DNA of 64,000 nucleotides from the NCBI RefSeq assembly GCF_009389715.1, contig NC_052404.1, positions 7,462,745 to 7,526,744 on the forward strand. Direction: 5' to 3'. Of this stretch, positions 47,961 through 59,378 are shown piece by piece (positions within the stretch are counted from its first letter, which is position 1; each line of letters begins with the position of its first letter). The translations under genes were made by a program, and so were the position numbers. This DNA comes from Phoenix dactylifera (Eukaryota > Streptophyta > Magnoliopsida > Arecales > Arecaceae). Below the pieces are notes generated by a model. The model was given only the letters and a program-made list of their open reading frames with translations. It was not told where the DNA came from and made no database searches.

Positions 47961-50900
47961 AATATTTTATTTAATTGTTCGTTTTCCTTCATGTTTTTTT
48001 TCTCTTAAAAAATATTTGATTCTCATTGAACGAAAAAAAAAAAAAGGATTCCTACTGAAACAGATTTCTTCAAATACATGGATCTCACGTCCAGTTGGCA
48101 GTCCGTTAACTCAAGTTTGGGTTTGACGACAGATCTTAGTTTCTAAGCCCAACCTGGCTCTCTGGGTGTGGGCCAAGGAAGCGGGCTTCTATGCTTTCAT
48201 TAAAACTAAATGCTAGCTTTCCTTCCTTTTTCATTCCAAGTACCGTCAGTACGAGTTTAAGCTTGTATTTGTGGTCTTGCATTGCATGGCAATGCATGAG
48301 AAGTGTCAAATAAACTGATTAATTTCCCTTGTTAACAGCCGAATTCAAGGTCTCTTTGCAGAAGGCTGAGTCTCTAATCCCTCTCAGATGCCTTATCCAT
48401 TGATTGGTTTCCTTCTACATGCATCTACCTTACTCCTCTTTTTTCTTTCCTGGTGAGTACATCTAGTTTACTTTAGGCTCATCTAGTTTCTACATGCATC
48501 TACATGCATATGAGGGTGGCCTCGTATGTGGCTGACCACTCTAAGAAAGCACTCTGGGTTAGTAAGAAGGAGTTGTCTGGAGCACTCTGAGACTTGCTAT
48601 TTTTTGACTTTTTTGAATATATTTATACTAGAAGTATATGAATCATCCGTTGTAGCAAAAAAAAAAAAAAAAAAAAAGAGTCCTCGACCTTCTTTACCAG
48701 AAGCTTGCCCATTTTCTGATATCTAATATATCTTGGAAGATTAATTAGCAATTTGATAGCAACTCATGTCTTCCAAGCAAATGCAACATAACCTAGTGAC
48801 CTTAATTAACTCCTTCCATAGACCAAATATAAAAATTGGGTAGCTAGAAAATTCCGCACGGTAAGATGGAACTTAATAAGCCTATAATTCTACGTCACGA
48901 CCCTTATAAATCACCATGGCAGCGCTATAAAAGACTGCATAATGTATCTGAAGATATAACCTCATGGGCGATCGCTACTCGATAACATGTTTTCCATGCA
49001 ATTGGATGTTTTCATTTGAATTCTGACTTGGAAATAAAAAAAGACAAGAAAAAGTAAGCTTACCAAGCAATCACTCTTGGCCATATCCCCATTGATTGGC
49101 ACAGATTTTTCAGGGCTCTTCAATAAGGGAAACTTGGGTCACCTTCATAAGGCACAGAGGAGCAGCATGCATAGACTTAGTCCTAGGGAGATTATCGAAT
49201 GGATGATTGATGCCGCGTTCCATCAAATACGTTATGGGCATCGGTATGGACTGCAAAATTGCTACTTTGACTCAACATGTGGGAATTAACTTGGCTTGGT
49301 TTTCGAGGACCAATTCTCTCAGCCATGGCTGATGGTGATAGATCATGGAAATGTTACTTGGAGTCCACCTCAAATTAGTTGTGTCCACACCAAATTTTTT
49401 TGCGAATATGAGAGACTTGATGACCAAGAGTACCTGAGTAGCGAGTAATTGGCTTGGACTAGTAAATTAGTAATAATAAGACTTGGCGAGCGATTAACTT
49501 CATGGGCATTAAGATATGCACACATAAGTGGCAAGGATGAGAGTATTCTTTGGATCGAGTCGTCGAGAAGGCTTGATGGTAAAGGACCTCACCTAAAAAG
49601 ACTAGCTAAAAAGATGTTATTTTGATTGTTGATGTAGGACTAAATACATATCTTCATAGATCCTCACATACTTCTCTTATTTAAACCTTAGCATCCTCGC
49701 CATGCTACAATCCAAATTTATTTAAATCCAATCACAAGTACAATAAGTCTAAACACAAACATTACGACCAGTCCGAAGTTAACCTAAATAGGTTTGTGTT
49801 GCAGTAGCTCCTAATCCACATAAACCATAGAATACTATTTTAACAACTCAAGATCTATCTAATGCATATAAGTACTCACCCGTTCACTTGCATTATTATA
49901 TCTTTATTTTTTTTAATTAAATTAGTGTGTGCATGGTATTTTTATTGGATTTTTGTATCAATCCGCTTTCGCATGCTCCTATCAACTCCAATATTTTCTA
50001 ATGTTCAAAAGAAACCTGGGGAGTTATCCAAGCATTTAGCGAGGCAAATCTTCCATGCAGTAAGGCATTCGCTACAACTGGCCATCACAATCTTCAAATA
50101 ACCTTCTCAAAAGAAGCCTGAAATTTCTTCCTTTGTGTTACATATCCTCACATGAAACCATTCCCTGAGATGATGCAAACAATGCAGTGCAATGCATGCT
50201 TCAGCATCTCTAGCCAATCATTCTCCCCGTATTGGCCAAAGTTCAAAGCACTTTTACCAGGGGAGAGCATGTGTGCCACTTCAAGAGAGTTCTCATCCAC
50301 TTCAGCCACCAGTTCTGTGCCTCTCTTACTTCAACCACGTACCATCTATTCAAGTAGGAGACTTCACCATCAACAATAGGTAATTGAATAATTAAGGTAG
50401 CTCGTAAGGAGATATATCCACAAATTCCACCATGTACTCAGTACCAGTTGATTAATTAGTGGGACCCCGCAATGGATGGTGAACAATTGAATTGAACACA
50501 ACTGGATAAAACATCTAGCTAGGGAGGATCCAAGACTCCGGGAACAAAATGGAGCAGCTGAAATATTGGAGGCTGATCCAAGGTTTCAATTGGAGGCTGA
50601 TCAAACTTACAATTGCATGGTCTCCTGGGATTCGATCGGCTGCGACCATGCAGCATGGTGGCTCGAAACCAGGGACCACAAATTTGGGGGACAAATCTAG
50701 ACCTAACCGGCATGACCGATCTAATGAAGCTAATTATACTTCCACTTGGTCATAATAATTGGGTGAAATGCCAAAGTTGGTACTTGACCTTACAATTCAA
50801 GGGAACAGGATCATAGTATAACAGTATTAGCTATTGGATATTTTGCATGGTAGGTTTTTAAGAATAGGAGGAAGACCAAGCTACTGCACTTCTAGTCATG

Positions 50901-53189
50901 TACATGGGATGCAAATTGTGCTGCAGGCTGTGATGTTGTACTCTTTCCATGTTAGCTCATCCATAGGTTAAAGGTTGCACAAGTTGTTGGGCTGGTTTCC
51001 TTCAGCAATTATGATTCTCTAGTCAAAAAGCATGCACAAGCCAAGTTTTCTAACGGTAACAAATTTATCCTGTGTTAGAATAGCAAGGAAAGAAACTAGC
51101 TAGCTTGATCTTTAATTCTTGAAGATAAGCACTTAAATTTACCTTCCAATAAGCTCATTGTGCACCCCATGCTGCTTTATATACAAGGATATGATAATGA
51201 TAATGATGTTGATATCGCTCTTTTCTTTCTCTCAGACATGCTAATTATTATTATTTTCTAAGTATTTTAATTACTTGTCTCTTTATGTTGTGACTTGTGA
51301 CTTCTTATAATAGATCTAGTATGCTATTGTCCCCTCATGTTTGAATTAAATAATTGGCTACCATTTTGACTATTATTGTAATGAGGTATGGAGTACTTGG
51401 CAAAGGATTCACCATATATTTGGAAAAACTTTTTAAAAAAGTTTAAGAAACATAATGCAAGTATTATGTTACTATCATGAACCAAGCAGCAGTCAGGTTA
51501 AGGCTTAGTTGCTCAAAAGAGTGCTCCTTTTGAAATCAATTCTTCACTTTTTATTTTTTGGCAAGATTTTTAAATTCTGCCATATCGATTATGTTAATGA
51601 GTGGTTGAGACTAAGATGAACCGAGATCTCAGTTGATATCAGCTGATATGGTAAATAGAAAAAATTAGAGGGAATTGAAATTTTTTGACATCTCGATTGA
51701 TATATTTGGACCAACATCTTGAAATTCCAGCTGATATGATAAATTAAAGATCAAAAACTATATTTAAGCATTGGGTTTGATATTTATTAGTTAAAATTTC
51801 TTCAAAAGTAAAAATGATTGAAAATTTTGGTTGTTGTGGATGCTTCGTATCGGTATATTTTTATAGAGAAGAGCATGAGATCAAATCATTATTGCACTTT
51901 GCTAGCAGATTTGGCTTGAGATAAACTTAGGAATTTTCTAAAAAAGAAAGCTTTTGCTAGAGAGACACAGCGCATCCTAGCTCTCTTATTATAAAGGTCC
52001 CATAGGGAGATGTGATGTAACCTCTTGCATGCATGCTCTTCTTCTCTCCTCCTTATTCTTGTAAATACCTCTACTAAATTTTAATAAAAAAGGGGGAGGG
52101 GGGTATTGTCTCACTTTCTCCATATTTACATTAAAGATAAAAAAGAATGAGATTTTTACATATATCATACTAGGTTTATATCGATACGTATCAAGTTCTC
52201 AATCAAGATGAAAACCTTATTTTTGATTTAGGATGTCTTAAGCATGTAGAACTAGTGGAGAATGTGACCAAATATATAAGTTAAAAGTAGTTACTATCAT
52301 AATCCTTTTCTTCGTGTATAGATTCTTTTAGACAACTAAAAGGGATTATGAGTTACCTAAAACCTAAATATTTGACTTTGGTTAAACTATGACAACAACA
52401 TCTTTCATGTTTATTTATCATCATTTTTTTTATTGGAAACATTTCAATTATTTCTACTACTGCTGACCTAGTGCTTGCTAGTTGATTTTTTCTGCTGCTT
52501 GCTTGTAATTCCTGAGAACCCTTTCCTTTAGGGTTATGCCAATAAGCTTTTTTTTTTTTTGCTAAAAAGGGGGGAAGGACCAATCCTAAATTTTATTAAG
52601 ATAAGAAAAAGTACAAAAGAGAAAAGAGAAAAAAAGAGAGAGCGAAAATCCTCCTACCTCCATCCAAAATGAAACTCAAAACTAAAAATTTAAAACTCTC
52701 TCTATACAAACATTAAATGTCATTTGAATTTTGAAATGTAAATTTTAAAATTCAGATAATAATATGCCTTGCCGTAAGATCACAGCAAAGCACAATTGAC
52801 TACGGAGAATTCGGTTGCTTCACTTCACAGATTTTCAGAAGCAATAGATTGTTCAAAATAATTCCAATTGTTTCCATACAATTACGAGTACCGCTGTATC
52901 TCACAACATAGTGACAAAACTTAGATATATAATTTAATTTGGTGGCTATGGATAAACCACATGCATATCTTGTTTTATGACTTTGACGCTTATTTTAGAG
53001 GACAAGTATCTTATAGTAAACTTCCATTAAAAAAATGATCAAAATGCTTTGTTCAAGGTACTTACTTGGAGACCTTTTTCTATCCCCCAACCCTCAAGGT
53101 ACTTCGTGCAAGAGTAGCTTTACCAAAACGACATGAGGTGCCCGTTTACCCAATAGCTGTAACAATCTTCAAGAGGGGCTTTGCATGTT
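47961..53189. other. Intergenic DNA, mostly unassigned
   Basis: Apart from the TRIM fragment at 49578-49820, this 5-kb stretch shows an A-run at 48658-48677, a T-run and G-run near 52548-52576 that may be the 3' end of another old LINE, and AT-rich sequence. Open frames here (for example 50152-50379 and 52353-52583) have no domains and no gene context. I see no gene. Confidence 0.5.
49578..49820 (-). mobile_element. TRIM-class LTR fossil, family A copy 2 (partial)
   Basis: Read on the minus strand, this matches the element at 19075-19495. It has the internal GATTGGATTTAAATAAATTT region, a purine-rich stretch, then a repeat with GTATTTAGTCCTACATCAAC and AGCTAGTCTTTTTAGGTGAG. Only one LTR and part of the internal region are clear. 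It is an old, partial copy without coding capacity. Confidence 0.65.
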
Positions 53190-53640
53190 TTTTTTTTCAA
53201 AATGGCTTATCATTTCATAAAACTCTAACATGAGTGTAGTTTGCCAGGTCAAATGAAAGTAAATAGGACAATGGGTATGGAATACATATTAAGCTTGTCT
53301 AAATAACCTCTTCAGAATGTCGAGCAACATAAGAGACAACCCAATATACTGTACTGTTCGCCTTTCGATACACATGAGCTATCTGGCACGAGGTCAACTC
53401 TCTTACCAATCTGCAGGTGTCCCGTATGAACAGATGGGCATCCCCGTACCTGTTCGCTCTTCGAATCCAATCAATCACCATGGAGGAGTCATCCTCTAGA
53501 AATAGTCTATCGGCCCTCAGCACCTGTCTCGCATACAGAATACCCTCTCAGGCTGCCTGTAGTTCCGCTCCCGCTGCGGTTAGACCTGATGTGTTCCGAC
53601 CTCCGGCTGCAATAAATCTGCCACCATGGTCAGACCTTAG
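53190..53640 (-). mobile_element. 5'-truncated L1 LINE, RNase H end only
   Basis: The minus strand encodes a decayed RNase H end: RFIAAGG, GAELQAA, LFLEDDSSMVIDWI, AHVYRKANSTVYWVVSYVAR. It is followed by a 3' region and a tail seen as a T-run at 53189-53199. It aligns with the last 130 residues or so of the full-length LINE but differs widely, so it is another subfamily or an older copy. An in-frame stop lies between the GAELQAA and EGILYAR stretches. The frame is otherwise readable. Confidence 0.8.
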
Positions 53641-54606
53641 CTTTGTATGTTTTCACATATGTCTTGTGCCAACCCATTGGACTTGACCTCTTCTTTAATT
53701 TTGCCCACCAACCTATGGCCTGATATACACCTAACTTCATGTTGAGTGGACCCATGGGGGATGGGCTTTCAAGCTGTTGATTCGCGCACGACATGCGATA
53801 TTTTCCCTTTAATTAAACACGTATCACCCACCAACGCAACCATCCTTTAGCCGTGATCGTCCCATCCAAAACAGTGGAAGGATGGTCCACCATTAATGGT
53901 GGACTTCAGTGCATCCACGTTAGGTTGGTGTCATTTTGGGCTCTAACTTCGGTGTCTTTTACTTATAGTAATCTGTTGGACTTTTTTAGTCATGAGGGGG
54001 TCGGATTACCGCCCGCGTATGGAGGAGCATTTCGTGCCCATAAGTTAGCCAACGCGGTGGGATTGGCCTCCATCATCTCACCCGTTCCAAATCCGACCGA
54101 GATCTTGAGGTGGATTAATCTAATACCCCTACTTCCTCAATTATTTACAAATGCGCCATCGTAATCTCGCGCCGCGTATTATATCCCGCTTGCGCCATCC
54201 GTTTGACCTTGTAAGCCGGCCCACAAAGTTCACATATCCGAGATCACTCTTGGGTTTCGTGGGCCCACAATATCTACATGACTCATGCAACCCAATACGA
54301 GGATGGCTTGTGGGGCGCACAAAGGATCCATGGCCATAAAATAAGGAGGTCAAGTGATGCCTGCAACCAATCACAGCCGCTCATTTCTATAAATCTCACT
54401 CATCAAACGTTTATCTAAGTGCATCGCTGCATAAGCAAATGGCTGTGATTGGTGGTATGGAGGGCAACTTGGATGTAATTTCACGCAGACATCAGCTTGG
54501 AATAGCTCAACGTAATACTTTGACCACAGGCCCAGCAGGCCTAGTCAAACCAGGCATGCCATTTTGGTTATTTAAACAAAAACGAAGGGCAACATATGTC
54601 GTAACC
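53641..54606. other. Upstream region of the GPAT gene
   Basis: This is mixed-composition intergenic DNA with no gene. It contains a perfect 20-bp palindrome (GTCCACCATTAATGGTGGAC, 53885-53904). Distal regulatory sequence of the GPAT gene is probably included, but I cannot point to specific sites. Confidence 0.4.
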
Positions 54607-54645
54607 ATTTATATATCCACAACGGCAGCCTTTGGCTCCTCTCCA
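54607..54645 (+). promoter_or_regulatory. Probable core promoter of the GPAT gene
   Basis: ATTTATATATCC near 54607-54618 is a good TATA box about 90 bases before the start codon. A transcription start near 54645 would give a leader of about 60 bases that is strongly GA-rich (GAGAGGGAGAGAGAGTGAG), a feature common in plant leaders. Confidence 0.45.
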
Positions 54646-54703
54646 TAAACTAACTCGAGTCGAGAGGGAGAGAGAGTGAGAAAGAGAGAGGGAGAGAGTG
54701 AGA

Positions 54704-57700
54704 ATGGCATCAAAGGCTTTCTCCAAGTCCTTGCTTTCCTTCTACTGCTTCCTACGCCGAAGGCTCTACAACCCACTCTTCCTCCACCGAAGAACTCCCC
54801 ATGGATCCCACCTAAATAAGTTTCGGAAGAGCCTCCCCAACAGGGAGCAGCTCTTGGACCGAACGCTAGTGTTTGATGTGGAGGGAGGCCTCTTGAGGTC
54901 CTCCTCCACCTTCCCTTACTTCATGCTTGTGGCCTTGGAGGCTGGAGGCTTCTTGAGGGGCCTTCTCCTCTTGGTTTTATACCCTTTACTTTGTTGTTTG
55001 AGCCGTGGGGTGGGGCTCAGGGTGATGGTCATGGTGTGCTTCTTTGGGATAAGGAAGGAGGGGTTGAGGGTTGGAAAAGCAGTGCTGCCCAAGTTCTTCT
55101 TGCAGGATTTGGGCTTGGAGGGTTTTGAAGTCTTGAGGAGGGCCAGAAGGAGGGTTTGTTATACAAGAATGCCAAGGGTCATGGTGGAAGGGTTTCTGAA
55201 AGACTACTTGGGGGTGGAAGTGGTGGTTGGAAGGGAGCTGAAGGAGTTTGGTGGGTATTGCACCGGACTAATGGAGGAAGAGGGCGAGATGGAGATGGAA
55301 ACGAAGGTATTGTTTGGTGAAGAAGATACGGGTGGAGGTTCCTTCGGGATTGGAAGTTGCACCAACTCTTCTCGGCACTGCCTTTTCTCTCATTGCAAGG
55401 TGAGTCGAAATGTCTCCTACTTTTTCATACAAAAACCTATGTTCATGTTGCATATATTTATTTTCTCTATGGTTATAACTTACGGTACAAAAGTTTAGGC
55501 TATTCTAGCATGCAGCCATTCACATAGGGTGTGAATATAAGTAAGAAACCATGACATTGATCGTCACTATAGCGATATAAAAGGACAATTTCTTTTTTAT
55601 CAAGTGGTCATAGAGAGGAGTGTAGGTCGAGGGACCAGTAAAGCCATGTGGCTCTTTTATTTGTGATACTTTTTTCATTTCAAGACACTATGGCAATACG
55701 TCCAGATTTTCTACCATCCATAACCATGAAATAATATCAAGCCCAAACGCGTGCTTGGCGCGCGATACCATCTATTTTTCAAGCTCTAGGATAAATACAT
55801 AGGAAGCATCTCGATCGAAATCCTTTTTTTTTCCCTTCTGAAAACCAAAAGAAGCAAATCTATGTAATTTAAAGAATAAAAATTTTAAATTTTCAGATTT
55901 CATTATGCATGCAACGTATTTTTTAGCACAAAGAACATGATTCTTATATGCACGATTGCAAATTTGCAATCCATTCAATAAGTAATTTGTAGTAAGAAAA
56001 AGCAACAAGGCCCGGCCTTGGGTTTTTTTTTTTTTGGAGAATATAACCAAGGCCCGACCTTATTATTCGTTTGGAGAAAAAAGCCCACCCAATCATCAGC
56101 CACCTCTCCTGCACCGCTGGCATGCCAGCTGCACAAAGCAGGGGCAAAGCTCGCGCGAATCTCGCGACCCCGTGAGTGGCACGAACCAATTCCCTCATGC
56201 CACGTGGAAAACCCACCAAAAAACATCACTGTCATCAGCCGTTACGGGAAACAAGTTCTCCACTTTTCAGTGCCACCTGCGTCTCATGTCGTCGATCTCA
56301 TGCAAGCTTTCTGACACGATTTTTGTCTATAAGCACAACGCGATGAGGATACGTACGATGCATTAGTTGGCACCCAAACGCATCCATGCATGCTCATGAA
56401 ATGTGCGCCAATATGCACTTACACATATATCACAGGCTACATATAAAAAAAAAAAAAATATTGATTGAGTCAGATCCACCGACTCAATAATATATCAGTC
56501 CAACGACAAACTAGCATACACAAAAATAAACAAAAAAAAAATAGCAGTACAATTATATTTATGCATCTTAGTTTGTGATTGGGATGGATCTGATCCAACT
56601 ACAAATTTCACCGCATGCAAACACTAGACTCTGCCAACGAGTATAAGCACTAGGTTGGACTCATCCTTAGAAATGGGTCCATTAGTCATCAAATCTCAAG
56701 GTTCATGTTGATGGATTTTGAGTGTCTTTCGCCTGAAATATAAATGAAGCCATGCGAAATTATCCTTATTGTCTTATTCAAACACCAACGACAGCCAATT
56801 CCAACTACAAATTTCACCGCATGCAAACGCTAGACTCTGCCAATGAGTACAAGCACTAGGTTGGACTCATCCTTAGAAATGGGTCCATTAGTCATCAAAT
56901 CTGAAGGTTCATGATGATGGATTCTGAGTGTCTTTTGTCTGAAATATAAATGAAGCCATAGGAAATTATCCTTATTGCCTTATTCAAACACCAACGACAA
57001 ACAATTCCAACTCTACTTGCCCTGATTAATTAGACGTTAGACATTTTTAATTGAAGATATAGAGAGATAGAAAGAGTTATAGAACATGTAAGCAGTCCCG
57101 GTGGGTAAAAGAAAAGGTTTCCCCAAGGAGACTGCGAGTGCAAGTACCAATCAAGGTATCTATGGCTGCAATACTTTGAACTGCTAGATTATGACGGATG
57201 TTAAGATAGACACAATAGGGTAAGTTTGTTGGGACTTGGGAGGGAATTTCAGATGGATGAAAGGCACCACGGCCATGAAATGGTGGTGTTCTTTCATACC
57301 GTATGCTTTGTTATAAAGAAATCCTGGGTAGTAACGCCTCTCTTCACATCAGAGAGAGAGATGATGATGATGATGGTGTTCTTTGCAAGGGGCATGGTTG
57401 TCGTTCACGCTGCAGAATACATGCTTTTGATGTATATCACGTCTAAGTTAAATTCCTCAAGGGAAAACTAGAGGTGATCAGGTCTTGTCGAGGTCAATAA
57501 TCTTAGTCATAATTTCCTCACCGTAATTTTTTTTTTCTTTTAGTGAAAATAATATTTCATATAGCTCTTACGTAAGTACAGCTAGCCGCATCAACAGAAG
57601 AAAAATAAAACAAAGCATAAAGGACATCAGTATTCCTAGTCCAGATAACCTCTCCAGAATGCCGAGCAACGAAGAAGGCAACCCAATCCGCAGCTCTGTT

Positions 57701-58875
57701 CACCTCCCGATATATATGTGCTGCATGAAAAGAACCAATCTTTCTAAGCAGTCTGCAAGTCTCCCAAATCAGCGGATGGCCATCTCCATATCTATCCACT
57801 CTCCATATCCGTATCCAGCCAATCACTGTAGAAGAGATTCTTATTTTATTGCCTTTCTCAATAACCATGTCAGTGACAAACATATAATGCAAAGCATGTA
57901 AGGGAAGTCCACCAGTGCCGCGAGGGAAGAAGACTAACAATTTCCCATGCTGCTCTCTCGTTGCAGGAAGTCCACCTGGTGACCGAAGCTGAGAAGAGGA
58001 CCTGGCATGCCTTGCCAAGAGAACAATACCCAAAGCCCTTGGTGTTCCATGATGGCAGAGTGGCCTTCAGGCCAACCCCAATGAACACGCTTCTCATGTT
58101 CCTCTGGCTGCCACTTGGTGTCCCCCTAACCATCTTTAGATCCTCAATCTTCTTGCTTCTGCCCTACAGAATATCCATTCCCATTGGAGCCTTCTCCGGG
58201 ATGAAGTCCAGGCTCGCAACTCCCCAGACCCTGGGCACCGAACGCCAGCCCCACGCTCGTGGTCACCTCTATGTCTGCAACCACCGGACCCTCCTCGACC
58301 CAATCTACATCTCCGCCGCGCTCCGCAAGCCCGTGACTGCTGTCACCTACAGCATCAGCCCCATCTCCGAAGCTTTATCCCCGATCAGAACCGTAAGGCT
58401 GACGCGTAACAAAGAGGAAGACGGGAGAAGAATGGCGAGGCTCTTGAACCAAGGAGACCTTGTGGTGTGCCCCGAAGGGACCACCTGTAGGGAACCATAT
58501 CTTCTAAGGTTCAGTCCACTGTTTGCAGAGTTAACGGACACGGTTATTCCAGTGGCACTCGTCACCAGAGTGAGCATGTTTTATGGCACCACAGCGGCTG
58601 GTTTCAAGTTCTTGGATCCCTTCTACTTCCTTGCAAATCCATGCCCGGAGTATGACGTCGAGTTCCTGGGGAATGTATCCACGACGCATTCCATTGCTGG
58701 AAAGAGTTGCAGCAGCCATGGCGTAGCCAACCATGTCCAGCGCAAGATTGGAGATGCGCTGGGCTTCGAGTGCACGACACTCACCAGGAAGGACAAGTAC
58801 CTGATGCTTGCTGGCAACGAAGGGATCGTAAACACAGCCAAAAAGACGGTGATGCAGAACCTCAGGATCATCTGA
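54704..58875 (+). CDS. Glycerol-3-phosphate acyltransferase, GPAT1/2/3-like
   Basis: Exons 54704-55399 and 57967-58875 join in phase 0 to give 534 residues, normal for the land-plant GPAT family. The N-terminal half is a HAD-like domain (VFDVEGGLLRSSSTFPYFML). Its first motif is FDVEGG (about residues 57-62) and lacks the DxDxT of active phosphatases, so this half is probably not a working phosphatase. The acyltransferase domain has NHRTLLD (residues 337-343) and the CPEGTTCREPYLLRF block (from about 400). Hydrophobic segments (LLLLVLYPLLCCL and FLWLPLGVPLTIF) suit an ER or mitochondrial membrane protein. It should transfer an acyl group to glycerol-3-phosphate in lipid or extracellular lipid-polyester synthesis. 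It reads most like Arabidopsis GPAT2/GPAT3. The 2.6-kb intron contains a tandem duplication and a LINE fragment. The gene is convergent with the poly(A) polymerase gene. Confidence 0.93.
56595..57012. repeat. Two-copy tandem duplication of 206 bp in the GPAT intron
   Basis: Units starting CCAACTACAAATTTCACCGC occur at 56595 and 56801 with few differences. A partial third start (ATTCCAACT) follows the second copy. Both carry GGTTGGACTCATCCTTAG and GGGTCCATTAGTCATCAAAT. The high identity implies a fairly recent event. Confidence 0.93.
57528..57865 (-). mobile_element. 5'-truncated L1 LINE in the GPAT intron
   Basis: The minus strand encodes the RNase H C-terminus (STVIGWIRI, DRYGDGHPLIWETCRLLRKI, AHIYREVNRAADWVAFFVAR), then a short 3' region and an A-tail seen as the T-run at 57528-57538. 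It begins about 100 bases before the second GPAT exon and is antisense to the gene. It is closer to the fragment at 53.2-53.6 kb (shared RYGD) than to the full-length LINE. Confidence 0.82.
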
Positions 58876-59378
58876 GAATGATGCTAGGCCACTTACAACA
58901 GACTGTAGCTGACGTATTTTGGTTTGGATAAAGATCATAGCTTGTATTACTGCTTGGTGCTCTACTACAACATAGCCTCCTTGATCTGAAAGAGGAGAAA
59001 AATAGAAGATTTGATGATACACCATTAGGATTCTTGCAAAAACAAGCAACCAACAGTTCAAACCTAGTATAAGTGTGTGACATCGACACGGTTCTCTCAA
59101 TAACACCAATCATGAACATGAAATTACTGGTTCAAAGAGAAGACATACTTTGGCTGTGAAAAAAGTACGTCGTTATTAATTTAAACATTACAAATCATAA
59201 GCATTCACAGGTTAATACCAGTGAAAAGAAAAAACCAATTGCCCCTTATATGTGCGCTCTTTTACACCCCAAAACTGGTGATCCCACCCACATGAATAGC
59301 TGAGATGTCTCGCAAATGCATCTGAAACCAAACACAACCCCACGAAAAATGACAAGGCATCCACCACCAAAACAGTGA
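58876..59378. other. Overlapping 3' flanks of two convergent genes
   Basis: Only about 500 bases separate the stop codons of the GPAT gene (+) and the poly(A) polymerase gene (-). The stretch must hold both 3' untranslated regions and polyadenylation signals. Antisense overlap of the two transcripts is possible. Confidence 0.5.
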
